Positions 7,383 to 16,455 are shown, numbered from the stretch's first letter. The stretch is DNA of 64,000 nt from Paraburkholderia dilworthii (GCF_000472525.1 NZ_AWZT01000008.1:144560-208559); one strand, 5' to 3'. The notes: generated from the sequence alone by a model not told the origin. Made by a program: numbers and translations.

Positions 7383-9074
7383 TTACCAGATGTTGGCGAC
7401 GGTGCGCGCGGGTGGGGCGGTGTCGTCGGGCGGCAGCGCTTCCGTGCGGTCGCGGCCGCCGGTCTTGGCCGCGTAGAGTGCCGTGTCGGCGCGGCTCATG
7501 ATGCGCTCGGGGAGATCGTCCACGGAGAGTTCGGTGATGCCGATGCTCACGCTGAGCGTGACGGAGGCGGGCAGCTTCGGCGATGGCACGGCCTTCAGGC
7601 GCAAGCGCAAGCGCTCGACGACTTCGCGGCCGCCGGCAAGATCGGTGGCCGGCAACAGCAGCCCGAACTCTTCGCCGCCGAGCCGGCCGATTGCATCGGT
7701 GCCGCGCAGTTCCGCGCGGCAGGTATCGACGAAATGTTCGAGCGCGCGGTCGCCGGCGGCATGGCCGAAGCGGTCGTTGATTTGCTTGAAGTGATCGAGG
7801 TCGGCAATCGCCATGCACAGCGGCTGGTTGCCCCGATGCGCGCGGTCGATCTCATGGCGCAACAGGTCGAGGAAATAGCGGCGCGACAGCGCGCCCGTCA
7901 GCGCGTCGTGACGCGCCTCCGCCGAAAGCAGCGTATTGGCCGATTGCAGCTGTTCGGCAAGATCGCGCGTGGCCCGATGGTGACGCCGCTCGCGCACGTA
8001 CGACACCGTGATCACCCACGCGAGCGCCACCGTGCCGGCCAGCGTCAGGAACACCAGCAGATGATCGCGCTTATGGTTGCGCAGCAGCTCGGGCCATGCG
8101 GAGAGCGGCTCGACGAGATGCGCGGACAGTCCGGAATTCAGGCCGCCGCGAGTCTGATACAGCGATGGACTGGGCTGTCCGGCCGCACCGAACAGCTGTC
8201 CCGCGACAGCCGCGGACACCCACGGCGCCTGCTCGCGCACCTGAGCATCGACGTGAATCTGGATATCCGGGAACATATCGCGGCGATAGGTCGTTGTGCG
8301 GTCCGCGGCACTCATCGTCGTCACGCGCGAGTTCGGCAGCACGTGGCCTTCGAGCCTGCTGTCGTGCGCCATGATGATGACGCCGTTATCGTCGGCGACG
8401 AAGGTGCCGGCATGCGCAACCCAGTGGCGCAGCCGCGCGATTCCCACCTTGGCGACGACCGCCCCGGTCAGTTCGCCGTCCGCATAGACCGGCACGGCGA
8501 TGAAGATGCCCGGCTCGCCACTCGTGCGGCCAACGCCATACGCTTCCGAGAACGCGCCCAGCAGCGCGCTCGTCAGATAAGCCCGCACGCGCATGTCAAC
8601 GCCGACGAAGGAGCTGCGCGCCGCCCGCGTATCGGTAGGGGCATCGCTCGAAGCCACGCAGACGCCGTTGGCATTCACGAGCCACACCTGATCGAGCCCG
8701 GAGAAGCCCTGAGCGCGATGCAGGAAAGTGCTCACGCCGGTCATTCGTGGATCTTTTAGCAACGCGGCGCGCAGGGCGGGTTCCGTCGCCTCGCCGTTCG
8801 CGGCATAATTCCGGGATTGCACCAGGGCGTTCTGGACCACGTCCATTTCGGCCATGGTTGCGGGGATGGCCCGCGACATCGCGAGGTCGCTCGCGATCAC
8901 CTCTGCCATGTTGTCGACAATCGACGCGGACATCTGGCGCTGCGCGTTCAAGGCCGCGCCGAGTTCTTGCTGTACCATCCGGTCCGCGACCATACCGGCC
9001 ACGAACCAGCAAGCCAGTACGATCAGCATGAAGCCGATTGGGCCGGCTGCCTGGCGCAAGGTTGTCTTGTTCAT
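7383..9074 (-). CDS. Membrane diguanylate cyclase (GGDEF) with extracytoplasmic sensor
   Basis: Makes cyclic di-GMP from two GTP. The protein (563 residues from the ATG at 9074) has an N-terminal membrane helix, a large periplasmic Cache/PDC-type sensor region to about residue 310, and a second helix (LLVFLTLAGTVALAWVITVSYV). A C-terminal GGDEF domain has the active motif GGEEF (in IGRLGGEEFGLLLP). An RGTD sits exactly five residues before it, matching the RxxD inhibitory I-site, so product feedback is expected. The start at 9074 has an AGAGGG-like site; 9107 is an alternative. It is a single-gene unit. Confidence 0.9.
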   Translation of the reverse strand: MNKTTLRQAAGPIGFMLIVLACWFVAGMVADRMVQQELGAALNAQRQMSASIVDNMAEVIASDLAMSRAIPATMAEMDVVQNALVQSRNYAANGEATEPALRAALLKDPRMTGVSTFLHRAQGFSGLDQVWLVNANGVCVASSDAPTDTRAARSSFVGVDMRVRAYLTSALLGAFSEAYGVGRTSGEPGIFIAVPVYADGELTGAVVAKVGIARLRHWVAHAGTFVADDNGVIIMAHDSRLEGHVLPNSRVTTMSAADRTTTYRRDMFPDIQIHVDAQVREQAPWVSAAVAGQLFGAAGQPSPSLYQTRGGLNSGLSAHLVEPLSAWPELLRNHKRDHLLVFLTLAGTVALAWVITVSYVRERRHHRATRDLAEQLQSANTLLSAEARHDALTGALSRRYFLDLLRHEIDRAHRGNQPLCMAIADLDHFKQINDRFGHAAGDRALEHFVDTCRAELRGTDAIGRLGGEEFGLLLPATDLAGGREVVERLRLRLKAVPSPKLPASVTLSVSIGITELSVDDLPERIMSRADTALYAAKTGGRDRTEALPPDDTAPPARTVANIW

Positions 9075-9831
9075 CGACCCTCTGATCCGTCTGGCTGAGT
9101 CATGCAACTAGCTTATTCGTGGCAGCGCCGCAGCGCTGTTTCGCCCGGCGTTTCGTGGTTATGGGGGCTGCCGGTCATGCGCGGCCGTTTTGGCCCAGGA
9201 TAAAACCACCAGGACAGGAGCATCTTTGTGGATTTTAACCGTCGTGGGGCCAGACGCCACCGTTATTGAAGCAATGAGATCCATGTGGGCCGCACCCATC
9301 AGGCTCTTAACGGCAGCCTTGCCGGTTTCTTGATGCCGCGTTCGGCTCCGGGAGGCGGGGCCACGCGATTGCGGCGTCACTGAGAGCCACCGGTCTTGTC
9401 GTCGATGGACATGCGAGTGCTCATCAAAGAGGCGCACGGCACGGCCGGCTGTCCCTGGCGGAAGCCCGCTGTCAGGTCATTGCCGGGCCGTTGTCAGGCG
9501 GTCGCTGCAAGTTGCCGCGATTTGCCTTCAAAGGTTGTGCCTGAAACATAGGATGGTGTAGTGTCGTGCCGTCCAAAACAAAGGAAAGCTCGCCAGCCTA
9601 CGGGCGGCGCCCGCGGCGACAGGATTCTGGCTTGACGGTTGCGGTTCCGGGGCGGTTTGTTCCCGGGCACTTCTGTCGCTGGTCCACGTGTCTCCAACGC
9701 TAACGATTTACCGCGCACACGCGTTTTGCCATGCCTGATTTCCGCTTTCCGGACCGATCGTCAGACCGCCGCGCGGCAGCCGCGGCCTCGTTCGCGCGTT
9801 TGTTCGCCTGTATGAACGAGGAGTGGGTCTG
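9075..9831. other. Long intergenic region before the ABC transporter
   Basis: About 750 bases between the divergent diguanylate cyclase and ABC permease genes. Short open frames here lack ribosome-binding sites and plausible composition, so I see no gene. A sequence GGCAC-TTCTG-TCGC at 9666-9679 has the GG-N10-GC spacing of a sigma-54 promoter but a mismatch in the -12 box, so I do not call it a promoter. A GAGGAG ribosome-binding site lies just before the ATG at 9832. Confidence 0.4.
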
Positions 9832-11583
9832 ATGGATTTCAGCTTTAACCTGAAGCGCACCGCCAATGCGTCGGCATGGCGCGTGCTGCCCAACCGCTGG
9901 GACTTCGTTGCGTTCCCGCTGATCATCTGCATCATCGCGATGGCGGCGATCGGCTTTCATGAGACGCTCGCGCCGATGTCGACGTTGAAGACCCAGTCGA
10001 TCTCGCTCGATCCGGCGAATCTGCCCGAGTACGCGATGCGGACCACATTGCGCATGCTCGCGGCGATGGTTGCGTCGCTGATCTTCACGCTGATCTACGG
10101 CACGCTCGCCGCGAAGAGCCGCCGCGCCGGTCTCGTGCTCGTGCCGATTCTCGACATACTCCAGTCGGTGCCGGTGCTCGGCTACATCTCGTTTACGGTC
10201 ACGTTCTTTCTCGCGCTGTTTCCGGGCCGCGTGCTCGGCGCCGAACTCGCAGCGATCTTCGCCATCTTCACGAGCCAGGCGTGGAACATGACGTTCAGCT
10301 TCTATCAGTCGCTGCGCACGGTGCCGCGCGATCTCGACGAAGTCTCGCGCGGCTTTCACCTCACTTCATGGCAGCGCTTCTGGAAGCTCGAAGTGCCGTT
10401 TTCGATGCCTGGCCTCATCTGGAACATGATGATGTCGATGTCGGGCGGCTGGTTCTTCGTGGTCGCGTCGGAGGCGATTACCGTCGGCAACAACACGATC
10501 ACGCTGCCGGGCATCGGCGCTTATCTGGCGCAGGCGATCGTCGTCAAGAACCTGCACGCGATCGGTTGGGTGATTCTCGCGATGACCGTCGTGATTCTCG
10601 CGTATGACCAGTTGCTGTTCCGTCCGCTCGTCGCATGGGCCGACAAGTTCCGCATGGAAACCACCAGCTCGGGCGACGCGCCGGAATCGTGGCTGCTCGA
10701 TCTGATTCGCCGCACGCGCCTGATTCACCGCTTGCTGGTGCCGCTCGGCTGGATGTTCGCGAAGGCCGCGCGTGTGCCGTTCCGGCTGCCTGCGTTGCAG
10801 AGACCGCGCTTCCAGATTCCGCAGATCCAGAAGAGCTCGCGCGTTGGCGACATCGTGTGGGGCGCGCTGGTGCTGATCGGCACCGTCTATGTGGTGTATC
10901 GCGTGTTCATCTACGTGCGCACCGGCGTTTCGCTCGACGAAGTCGGTCACGTCCTCATGCTTGGCCTCATCACGCTATTGCGAGTGGTGCTGCTGATTGC
11001 GATCGCGTCGGTGATCTGGGTGCCGGTGGGCGTGCTGATCGGCTTGCGGCCGGCGCTCGCCGAGAAGATTCAGCCGCTCGCGCAGTTCCTGGCAGCGTTC
11101 CCGGCCAATCTGCTGTTTCCGGTGTTCGTGATCGCGATCGTGCGCTTCAATCTGAACCCGGATATCTGGCTGTCGCCGCTGATCGTGCTCGGCACCCAGT
11201 GGTATATCCTGTTCAACGTGATTGCCGGCGCCACCTCGTATCCGAACGACTATCGCGAAGCGGCCAAGAATTTCCACATTCGCGGCTGGCAATGGTGGCG
11301 TCAGGCCATGTTGCCGGGCATTTTCCCGTACTACGTGACGGGCGCGATCACCGCGTCCGGCGGCGCGTGGAACGCGAGCATCGTCGCGGAATTCGTGCAG
11401 TGGGGCGACACCAAAGTCGCGGCGCACGGACTCGGCGCCTATATCGCGCAGTCCACCGCCGCGGGCGAATATCCGAAGATCATTGTGGGCATTGCGGTGA
11501 TGTCCCTGTTCGTGACGCTCTTCAACCGCCTGTTGTGGCGTCCGATGTACGCGTACGCCGAAGCCAAACTTCGGCTGGACTAA
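9832..11583 (+). CDS. ABC transporter double permease (NitT/TauT-like)
   Basis: A fused permease of 583 residues with two consecutive BPD_transp_1-type halves. The first EAA-like loop is in RDLDEVSRGFHLTSWQRFWKLEVP; the second is DYREAAKNFHIRGWQWWRQAMLP. Multiple hydrophobic segments flank each. Such fusions act as a complete channel in place of two permease chains. The ATG at 9832 is chosen because GAGGAG lies nine bases upstream; a GTG at 9823 is in frame. The ATPase gene follows after 90 bases. No binding protein is encoded on either side, so substrate and even direction are unknown; the nitrate/sulfonate/bicarbonate group is the nearest family. Confidence 0.88.
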   Translation: MDFSFNLKRTANASAWRVLPNRWDFVAFPLIICIIAMAAIGFHETLAPMSTLKTQSISLDPANLPEYAMRTTLRMLAAMVASLIFTLIYGTLAAKSRRAGLVLVPILDILQSVPVLGYISFTVTFFLALFPGRVLGAELAAIFAIFTSQAWNMTFSFYQSLRTVPRDLDEVSRGFHLTSWQRFWKLEVPFSMPGLIWNMMMSMSGGWFFVVASEAITVGNNTITLPGIGAYLAQAIVVKNLHAIGWVILAMTVVILAYDQLLFRPLVAWADKFRMETTSSGDAPESWLLDLIRRTRLIHRLLVPLGWMFAKAARVPFRLPALQRPRFQIPQIQKSSRVGDIVWGALVLIGTVYVVYRVFIYVRTGVSLDEVGHVLMLGLITLLRVVLLIAIASVIWVPVGVLIGLRPALAEKIQPLAQFLAAFPANLLFPVFVIAIVRFNLNPDIWLSPLIVLGTQWYILFNVIAGATSYPNDYREAAKNFHIRGWQWWRQAMLPGIFPYYVTGAITASGGAWNASIVAEFVQWGDTKVAAHGLGAYIAQSTAAGEYPKIIVGIAVMSLFVTLFNRLLWRPMYAYAEAKLRLD

Positions 11584-11672
11584 GCGCCCCCGACCCTGCC
11601 GCCCGCACAGGCCCTTGGGGCGTGAAAAGTTTGGGCGGCCTGGCGTTTCTTGAGAATTGAAGGCATAACGCG

Positions 11673-13019
11673 ATGCAAAATCCTAAAGCTGCTATGACCG
11701 CCGCGCCGATCCAGACGCCGCCGAAGCCGCCGCGCCTCGGTGAAGAGATCCTGCGCGTCAAGGACGTGTGCCGCGGTTTCAACAAGTCGCAGGGCGAACT
11801 GCTTGTTCTAGACGACGCCAATCTGTCGCTGCGCGAAGGCGAGATCGTCGGTCTGCTCGGGCGTTCGGGTTCGGGCAAGTCGACGTTGCTGCGCATCATC
11901 GCCGGTCTGATCGAGCCGACCGACGGCGAAGTCACCTATATGGGCAAGCCGCTCGACGGTCCCGCGAAGGGCGTCGCGATGGTGTTTCAGACCTTTGCGC
12001 TGTTTCCGTGGCTGACCGTGCTGCAAAACGTGGAAGCCGGACTCGAGGCGCAGGGCGTGGCCGCGCGCGAGCGACGCGAGCGCGCGCTCGCCGCGATCGA
12101 CCTGATCGGTCTCGACGGTTTCGAGAACGCGTATCCGCGCGAGTTGTCGGGCGGCATGCGCCAGCGCGTCGGCTTTGCGCGCGCGCTGGTGGTCGATCCC
12201 ACGTTGCTGCTGATGGACGAACCGTTCTCCGCGCTCGACGTGCTGACCGCAGAAACGCTGCGTACCGATCTGCTCGACTTGTGGACGCAAGGCCGCATGC
12301 CGATCAAGGCGGTGTTGATCGTGACGCACAACATCGAGGAAGCCGTGTTCATGTGCGACCGGATTCTGGTGTTGTCATCGAATCCGGGCCGCGTGATCGC
12401 CGAGATCAAGGTGCCGTTCAAGCATCCGCGCAATCGTCTCGACCCCGCGTTCCGGCGTCTGGTCGATGAGATTTACGCCAAGATGACCGCGCGTCAGACG
12501 GACGAGAAAACCAGGAAGGGGCTTGAGCTGCACAGCTGGTTGCCGCATGTGTCGACTAACCTGATGGCCGGTTTGATCGAGACGCTCGCCGCCGCGCCGT
12601 ATCACGGCCGCGCGGACATGCCCGAAATCGCGCGCTCGCTGCATCTGGAAGTGGACGATCTGTTCCCGGTGGCGGAGGTGCTTCAGCACCTCGGTTTCGC
12701 CGACGTGCGCGAAGGCGACATTTTCCTGACGCCGCCCGCGCGCGTGTTCGCCGAATTCGGTACGCAGGAACGCAAGATGATGTTCGCCGAGCATCTGTTG
12801 CGTCATGTGCCGCTCGCCGCGCGAATCAAGAAGGTATTGAACGAGCGTCCGGGGCACCGGGCGCCGCGCGTGCGCTTCGAGCAGGAACTGGAGGATTTTC
12901 TGTCCGACAGCGCCGCCGAGGAAACGCTCGACGCCGTCATCAACTGGGGCCGTTACGGCGAAATTTTCTCGTACAACGATCAGACCGAAATCTTCAGTCT
13001 GGAAGACGTGGAGTCTTGA
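11673..13019 (+). CDS. ABC transporter ATPase with extended C-terminal domain (NitT/TauT-like)
   Basis: A 448-residue ATPase. The first 260 residues are a complete ABC domain: Walker A GRSGSGKST (63-71), signature LSGGMRQRVGFARAL, Walker B LLLMDEPFSALD and the H-loop in IVTHNIEEA. The remaining 180 or so residues form an extra domain of the AAA-associated C-terminal type, found in a subset of nitrate/taurine-like transporter ATPases, with SWLPHVSTNLMAGLIETLA near its start. It powers the double permease upstream; the two probably form an operon. A clear terminator follows at 13051. Confidence 0.9.
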   Translation: MQNPKAAMTAAPIQTPPKPPRLGEEILRVKDVCRGFNKSQGELLVLDDANLSLREGEIVGLLGRSGSGKSTLLRIIAGLIEPTDGEVTYMGKPLDGPAKGVAMVFQTFALFPWLTVLQNVEAGLEAQGVAARERRERALAAIDLIGLDGFENAYPRELSGGMRQRVGFARALVVDPTLLLMDEPFSALDVLTAETLRTDLLDLWTQGRMPIKAVLIVTHNIEEAVFMCDRILVLSSNPGRVIAEIKVPFKHPRNRLDPAFRRLVDEIYAKMTARQTDEKTRKGLELHSWLPHVSTNLMAGLIETLAAAPYHGRADMPEIARSLHLEVDDLFPVAEVLQHLGFADVREGDIFLTPPARVFAEFGTQERKMMFAEHLLRHVPLAARIKKVLNERPGHRAPRVRFEQELEDFLSDSAAEETLDAVINWGRYGEIFSYNDQTEIFSLEDVES

Positions 13020-13050
13020 GCGCGTCGGCGCTGTAGCGCGTCGCTCAATG

Positions 13051-13079
13051 AAAACGGCAGGCGAGACCCTGCCGTTTTT
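13051..13079 (+). terminator. Rho-independent terminator after the ABC ATPase gene
   Basis: Stem AAAACGGCAGG (13051-13061) pairs perfectly with CCTGCCGTTTT (13068-13078), with a six-base loop and T run. It lies 32 bases after the ATPase stop codon. Confidence 0.85.
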
Positions 13080-13154
13080 CGTTCTGCCGCGTGAGTCGAG
13101 GCAGCGCTTACTGCGGCGCTTTTGCGGTGTTCCGTGCTTTTACGGGGCTCCGTT

Positions 13155-13697
13155 TTATTGCAGGTTGCCCCAACGTTCAACCGCCGGTTCCGCCGACGCC
13201 CATTTCCAGCCCTTGTCCTGCTGACACGCGCTGGCGGTGTACCAGTCTTCATGCGCGCCAGGACCGTCACCGTCCCGCACCGAGAACACAAATTCCTTGC
13301 ACAGTGCGAGCGCCGAACCGAATGCGCGAGTGACGCGCACCTCGCCGTGACCGTTCTCGATGGGCAGCGTGTGTTTGACCGACCAGAGCCGCGTTTCGCC
13401 GACCGGCATCGCGCCCGCCAATGCCGCGATCAGATTCTGCTGGTCGGTGTGCATGCTGCGCATGTAGCGGCCCACGGCTTCGTCCGTCGCAGCTTGCACG
13501 GCGATACCCACACCGATGCCGACTGCCGGGTTCGATGTGACGAGGCCCGACGCGACACCCGCAGCCGCGCCGCTGGCCGCACCGATCGACGAGCAACCGC
13601 TCGTCAGCAAAGTCGCGCTGACGCACAGCGCGCCGGCAAGCGCCGTCAGGCTCAGGCGACACAGCGGCTTTCCAGTCGCAAGCGCAGGCGCTCTCAT
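13155..13697 (-). CDS. Glycine-zipper lipoprotein, paralog B
   Basis: A probable outer-membrane lipoprotein of 180 residues. The N-terminus has a hydrophobic signal and lipobox (LLTSGC, cysteine near residue 35), followed by a Gly/Ala-rich segment (GAASGAAAGVASGLV, then GIGVGIAV) like a glycine zipper. The C-terminal part includes LWSVKHTLPIENGHGEVRVTR and ends WKWASAEPAVERWGNLQ. The gene immediately upstream encodes a clear paralog, and the two overlap by four bases (ATGA). No function is known to me; a structural or stress-related envelope role is a guess. Confidence 0.75.
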   Translation of the reverse strand: MRAPALATGKPLCRLSLTALAGALCVSATLLTSGCSSIGAASGAAAGVASGLVTSNPAVGIGVGIAVQAATDEAVGRYMRSMHTDQQNLIAALAGAMPVGETRLWSVKHTLPIENGHGEVRVTRAFGSALALCKEFVFSVRDGDGPGAHEDWYTASACQQDKGWKWASAEPAVERWGNLQ

Positions 13698-14284
13698 TGC
13701 AATGCGCCCCAGCGCTCGGTAGCGGGCTCAGCCGACGCCCATTTCCAGTTCTCGCCGTCGCGGCAAATCGACGCGACGTAAAACGCGCTGCTCGCGGGCA
13801 CGTCCTTGGTGGCGATGCGATCGACGGAGAAGACGATTTCCTTGCAGTCCAGCGTACCCGCGCTGATCGTGCGGCTAACCGTGACGCGGCCGTGCTCGTC
13901 GTCTTCAATTGGCACGGAGTGCGTGACGCTCCACGGCGCGACGGCGCCGACTTCGAGCGGCCCGGCGATCTTCGCGATGCCGTCTTGCGTGTTCCTGTGG
14001 ACCACGCGTTCCGAGTACTGCACGCCGGCTCTCGCCGCGGCCACTGCGCCAAGACCGATACCCGTGGCAACGGCGGCATTGTTGGTCACTTTCGCTGCGA
14101 TCGCTGCGCCAGCGATACCCGCGCCCGCAGTGGCGCCTTCCGTGTAGAGCGAACCGCAGCCGCTCAGCGCCGCCGAGCCCGCCACCGCCAATGCAACCAT
14201 GATCGTTGCATAAGCACGTCCGCGGGCGGCCGATTGTTTTAAGCGCGGTCTCAAGCACCCGGCCCACACCATTTTCTTTCGCAT
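13694..14284 (-). CDS. Glycine-zipper lipoprotein, paralog A
   Basis: A 196-residue probable lipoprotein with signal segment and lipobox AALSGC, then a Gly/Ala-rich stretch (GATAGAGIAGAAIAAKV, then GIGLGAVAAARAG). The C-terminal half matches the next gene: WSVTHSVPIEDDEHGRVTVSR and the end WKWASAEPATERWGALQ. Both proteins also share a conserved cysteine pair in the C-terminal domain (CKEIVFSV and ASICRDGE here). I place the start at 14284 (MRKKMVWAG); an upstream start at 14377 is in frame but less likely. Tandem duplication with translational coupling suggests the two products work together. Confidence 0.72.
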   Translation of the reverse strand: MRKKMVWAGCLRPRLKQSAARGRAYATIMVALAVAGSAALSGCGSLYTEGATAGAGIAGAAIAAKVTNNAAVATGIGLGAVAAARAGVQYSERVVHRNTQDGIAKIAGPLEVGAVAPWSVTHSVPIEDDEHGRVTVSRTISAGTLDCKEIVFSVDRIATKDVPASSAFYVASICRDGENWKWASAEPATERWGALQ

Positions 14285-14441
14285 TCCCTCTCTCAATCTT
14301 GCAAGTGCCTGGGTTCGTGCAACGCAGTCGACGAACGAGCAGCACGTCTTCCCATCGTTAAAAATGGGCTGCTGCATTTTGCAGGATGCGTTTGTAAATG
14401 GCAGAGGGAAAGTGCAAGAAATTGCAAAAGATGATGCGCGC

Positions 14442-14475
14442 CAAACCGGTTTCTGCTCAGAGGCAGACCGGTTTG
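14442..14475. other. Imperfect inverted repeat after the sigma-54 activator gene
   Basis: CAAACCGGTTTCTGC and GCAGACCGGTTTG can form a stem with a two-base bulge and a six-base loop. It is 48 bases beyond the stop of the minus-strand activator gene and upstream of the lipoprotein pair, so it may be a terminator or an operator. There is no T run. Confidence 0.4.
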
Positions 14476-14522
14476 ATTGGCGGTGCGAACTGATTGACGA
14501 GGAAACTTCTGCGGAAGTCTGT

Positions 14523-15581
14523 CTATCGTTCGGTATCTTCTTCCGCGCCTTCGTCGCCGTATGCGCTCAAGCGGTTGTACAGCGTCTTGAGACTCACGCC
14601 GAGCGCTTTGGCGGCGCGCCGCTTGTCGCCGCCGCAGTACTTGAGCGTGCCGAGAATGATCTGCTTTTGAGCGTCCGCGAGCGGCGTGCCGATCCACACG
14701 CTCATCGCGTCGCCCTGCGTGACGGGCCGCTTCACCTTCGACGCGAGATGCGGATGCGGCAACTCGACCGTTTTTTCCGCGAGAATAAACGCGCGGTACA
14801 CCGCGTTCTTCAGTTCGCGCACGTTGCCCGGCCACGACCAGGTGCGCAGCGTTTCGATCGACCGTTTGCTGAAGCTCTTGCTGGTGCCTTCCTGCTGGTT
14901 CAGCTGCGCCAGAAAGTGCTGCGCGAGCAGTTCGCGATCGTTCTCGCGTTCGCGCAGCGGCGGCGCACGCAACGGAAAAACTGCCAGCCGGTACATGAGG
15001 TCTTCGCGCAGGCCGTTTTCCTTGACGGCCACGGCCGGGTCGCGATTGGTCGCGGCGATCACGCGCACGTTGCCGCTGATCAGCTCGTTGCCGCCGACGC
15101 GATAGAAGGTGCCGGTCTCGAGCGCGCGCAAAAGTTTCACCTGACGCACAGGCGCCATTTCGGTGACTTCATCGAGAAACAGCGTGCCGCCGTTCGCGTG
15201 CTCGAAGTAGCCGACGCGTCCTTGAACCGCGCCGGTAAAGCTGCCTTTTTCATGACCGAACAGCTCGGCCTCGATCAGCTCGTCGGGAATCGCGCCGCAA
15301 TTCACGGCGACGAAGGGCGCCTCCTTGCGGCCGCTTTGATCGTGAATCGTACGGGCGATCAGCTCCTTGCCGGTACCCGACTCGCCGATGATCAGCGCGG
15401 TCGCGTCGGTGCTCGCGACGCGCTCGATCTGCTCGTATAGATCGAGCATTACCGGGGACGAGCCGTACAGCAGGCCGTACGATTTCAGTCCCGCGATGCC
15501 GTCCGCGACGCGCTGTCTAGCCTGAGCGGAAGCACTGCCGCCGGCGGACACAGTGGGCGAGTCCAGATCGATTGACGCCAT
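14523..15581 (-). CDS. Sigma-54-dependent activator without a receiver domain
   Basis: A 352-residue bacterial enhancer-binding protein. After a short N-terminal region with no sensory domain, the AAA+ domain starts near residue 38. Walker A is GESGTGKE (66-73), the sigma-54 contact loop is GSFTGA (113-118, not the usual GAFTGA), and Walker B is GGTLFLDE (131-138). The end is a Fis-type helix-turn-helix (KRRAAKALGVSLKTLYNRL). It needs RpoN to open promoters. Without a receiver it may be constitutive or controlled by a partner, like PspF. The ATG at 15581 is chosen; a TTG at 15602 is possible. It is divergent from a DUF883 gene with a sigma-54 promoter. Confidence 0.9.
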   Translation of the reverse strand: MASIDLDSPTVSAGGSASAQARQRVADGIAGLKSYGLLYGSSPVMLDLYEQIERVASTDATALIIGESGTGKELIARTIHDQSGRKEAPFVAVNCGAIPDELIEAELFGHEKGSFTGAVQGRVGYFEHANGGTLFLDEVTEMAPVRQVKLLRALETGTFYRVGGNELISGNVRVIAATNRDPAVAVKENGLREDLMYRLAVFPLRAPPLRERENDRELLAQHFLAQLNQQEGTSKSFSKRSIETLRTWSWPGNVRELKNAVYRAFILAEKTVELPHPHLASKVKRPVTQGDAMSVWIGTPLADAQKQIILGTLKYCGGDKRRAAKALGVSLKTLYNRLSAYGDEGAEEDTER

Positions 15582-15637
15582 AAACGGGGAAGTCCTGTGC
15601 AAATGAGTTCGTTGTTGCGGCGCGCAGGCCTAGGAAC

Positions 15638-15662
15638 GAGACAGCTCTTGAAGTCGTGTCTC
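15638..15662. promoter_or_regulatory. Inverted repeat, possible activator site
   Basis: GAGACA (15638-15643) and TGTCTC (15657-15662) form an interrupted palindrome about 135 bases upstream of the sigma-54 promoter at 15795. That is the usual distance for an enhancer-binding-protein site. It could serve either adjacent activator. Arms of six bases alone are weak evidence. Confidence 0.3.
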
Positions 15663-15794
15663 ACAATAGTCAATTTAACCACTTCGACGGCGCTTCCTGC
15701 AATCTATGTGACAGCTATCGACGAACTGCCGCGGCCACTCGGTCGAAACTGCGCGGCGTGGACGCGTTCCCCTGCAGCGGTCTTGCAAACTTAC

Positions 15795-15810
15795 CGGGCA
15801 CATGATTTGC
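15795..15810 (+). promoter_or_regulatory. Sigma-54 promoter upstream of the DUF883 gene
   Basis: CGGGCACATGATTTGC has GG at -24 and GC at -12 with exactly ten bases between, and matches consensus GGCAC-N5-TTGC. The expected transcript start is about 12 bases later, near 15822, leaving a leader of about 70 bases before the ATG at 15890. The divergent gene encodes a sigma-54 activator. Two more copies of the same GGCAC-N4-TTTGC pattern lie at 18462 and 19322. Confidence 0.75.
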
Positions 15811-15889
15811 GCCGTGCTGCCGACACGCGCGTGCTCCGGCTGCGAATGCCGCGGCTCGCGAGCGCTGACCCCAGACGAGGAGTAAAAAG

Positions 15890-16207
15890 ATGACTGACAC
15901 GACGCAACAGCTTGCACTCGGCGGCCAGAAGATCGTCGAGGATCTGCGAGTGCTGGTGAAAGATTCGGAGGAAATGCTGCGGCTCGCCGCCAATGTGCCG
16001 GGCGAGGGCGTTGGCGCATTGCGCCAGAAACTGGGCACTCATGTCGAAACGCTGCAATCCGCACTTGGCGACGCGCAGGACAACGCGCAGCGGCGTTATC
16101 GCTCGGCGACCGTCAACACCGAACGCTATGTGCGGCAAAACCCCTGGAGCTCGGTTGCCATTGCGGCGGGGCTCGGCTTTGTGCTGGGCGTGCTGAGCGC
16201 GCGTTGA
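15890..16207 (+). CDS. DUF883 family membrane protein (ElaB/YqjD-like)
   Basis: A 105-residue protein with a long helical, charged N-terminal region (about 1-80) and one C-terminal membrane segment (SSVAIAAGLGFVLGVLSAR). This is the layout of ElaB/YqjD, tail-anchored inner-membrane proteins that bind stationary-phase ribosomes in E. coli. RYVRQNPWSSVAIAAGLGF matches the family's conserved end. A GAGGAG site precedes the ATG. A sigma-54 promoter lies 80 bases upstream, and sigma-54 activator genes sit on both sides. In E. coli this family is RpoS-controlled, so RpoN control would be a difference. Confidence 0.88.
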   Translation: MTDTTQQLALGGQKIVEDLRVLVKDSEEMLRLAANVPGEGVGALRQKLGTHVETLQSALGDAQDNAQRRYRSATVNTERYVRQNPWSSVAIAAGLGFVLGVLSAR

Positions 16208-16219
16208 GCGCCGGTTTAT

Positions 16220-16330
16220 CGACTGAGCGTCGGCCGCATGCCGGTTGCACGCCGGCTGCATACCCGTTGCGAACGGCTGCAAACGGCTGCGATCGGCTGC
16301 GATCGGCTGCATCGCCTCCGCACCGGCCGC
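16220..16330. repeat. Degenerate CGGCTGCA/CGGTTGCA repeats
   Basis: About ten imperfect 10-12 bp units (ACGGCTGCA, TCGGCTGCG, CGGTTGCAC) between two small plus-strand membrane-protein genes. The type is the same as the arrays at 6770 and 42590. No gene is seen. Confidence 0.6.
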
Positions 16331-16455
16331 GTCCCGGCCGAAATTGACTGGCAACCGGCAGCGTTTCGCCTGACGCCCGGCGATTTATCGACGGTGACCG
16401 GCAACACGGCGCGCCCGTTCACCTTCTCCCGTTTAACGACCACAAGGAGTTCACG

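Noticed and set aside
9666..9679. Possible fourth sigma-54 promoter upstream of the ABC permease
   Set aside because: The GG-N10-GC spacing is right, but the -12 box is TCGC rather than TTGC and it is about 150 bases from the ATG. Too weak to list with the other three.
9159..9718. Minus-strand frames in the 750-bp gap before the ABC permease
   Set aside because: They lack ribosome-binding sites and have proline/arginine-rich composition typical of shadow frames in GC-rich DNA.
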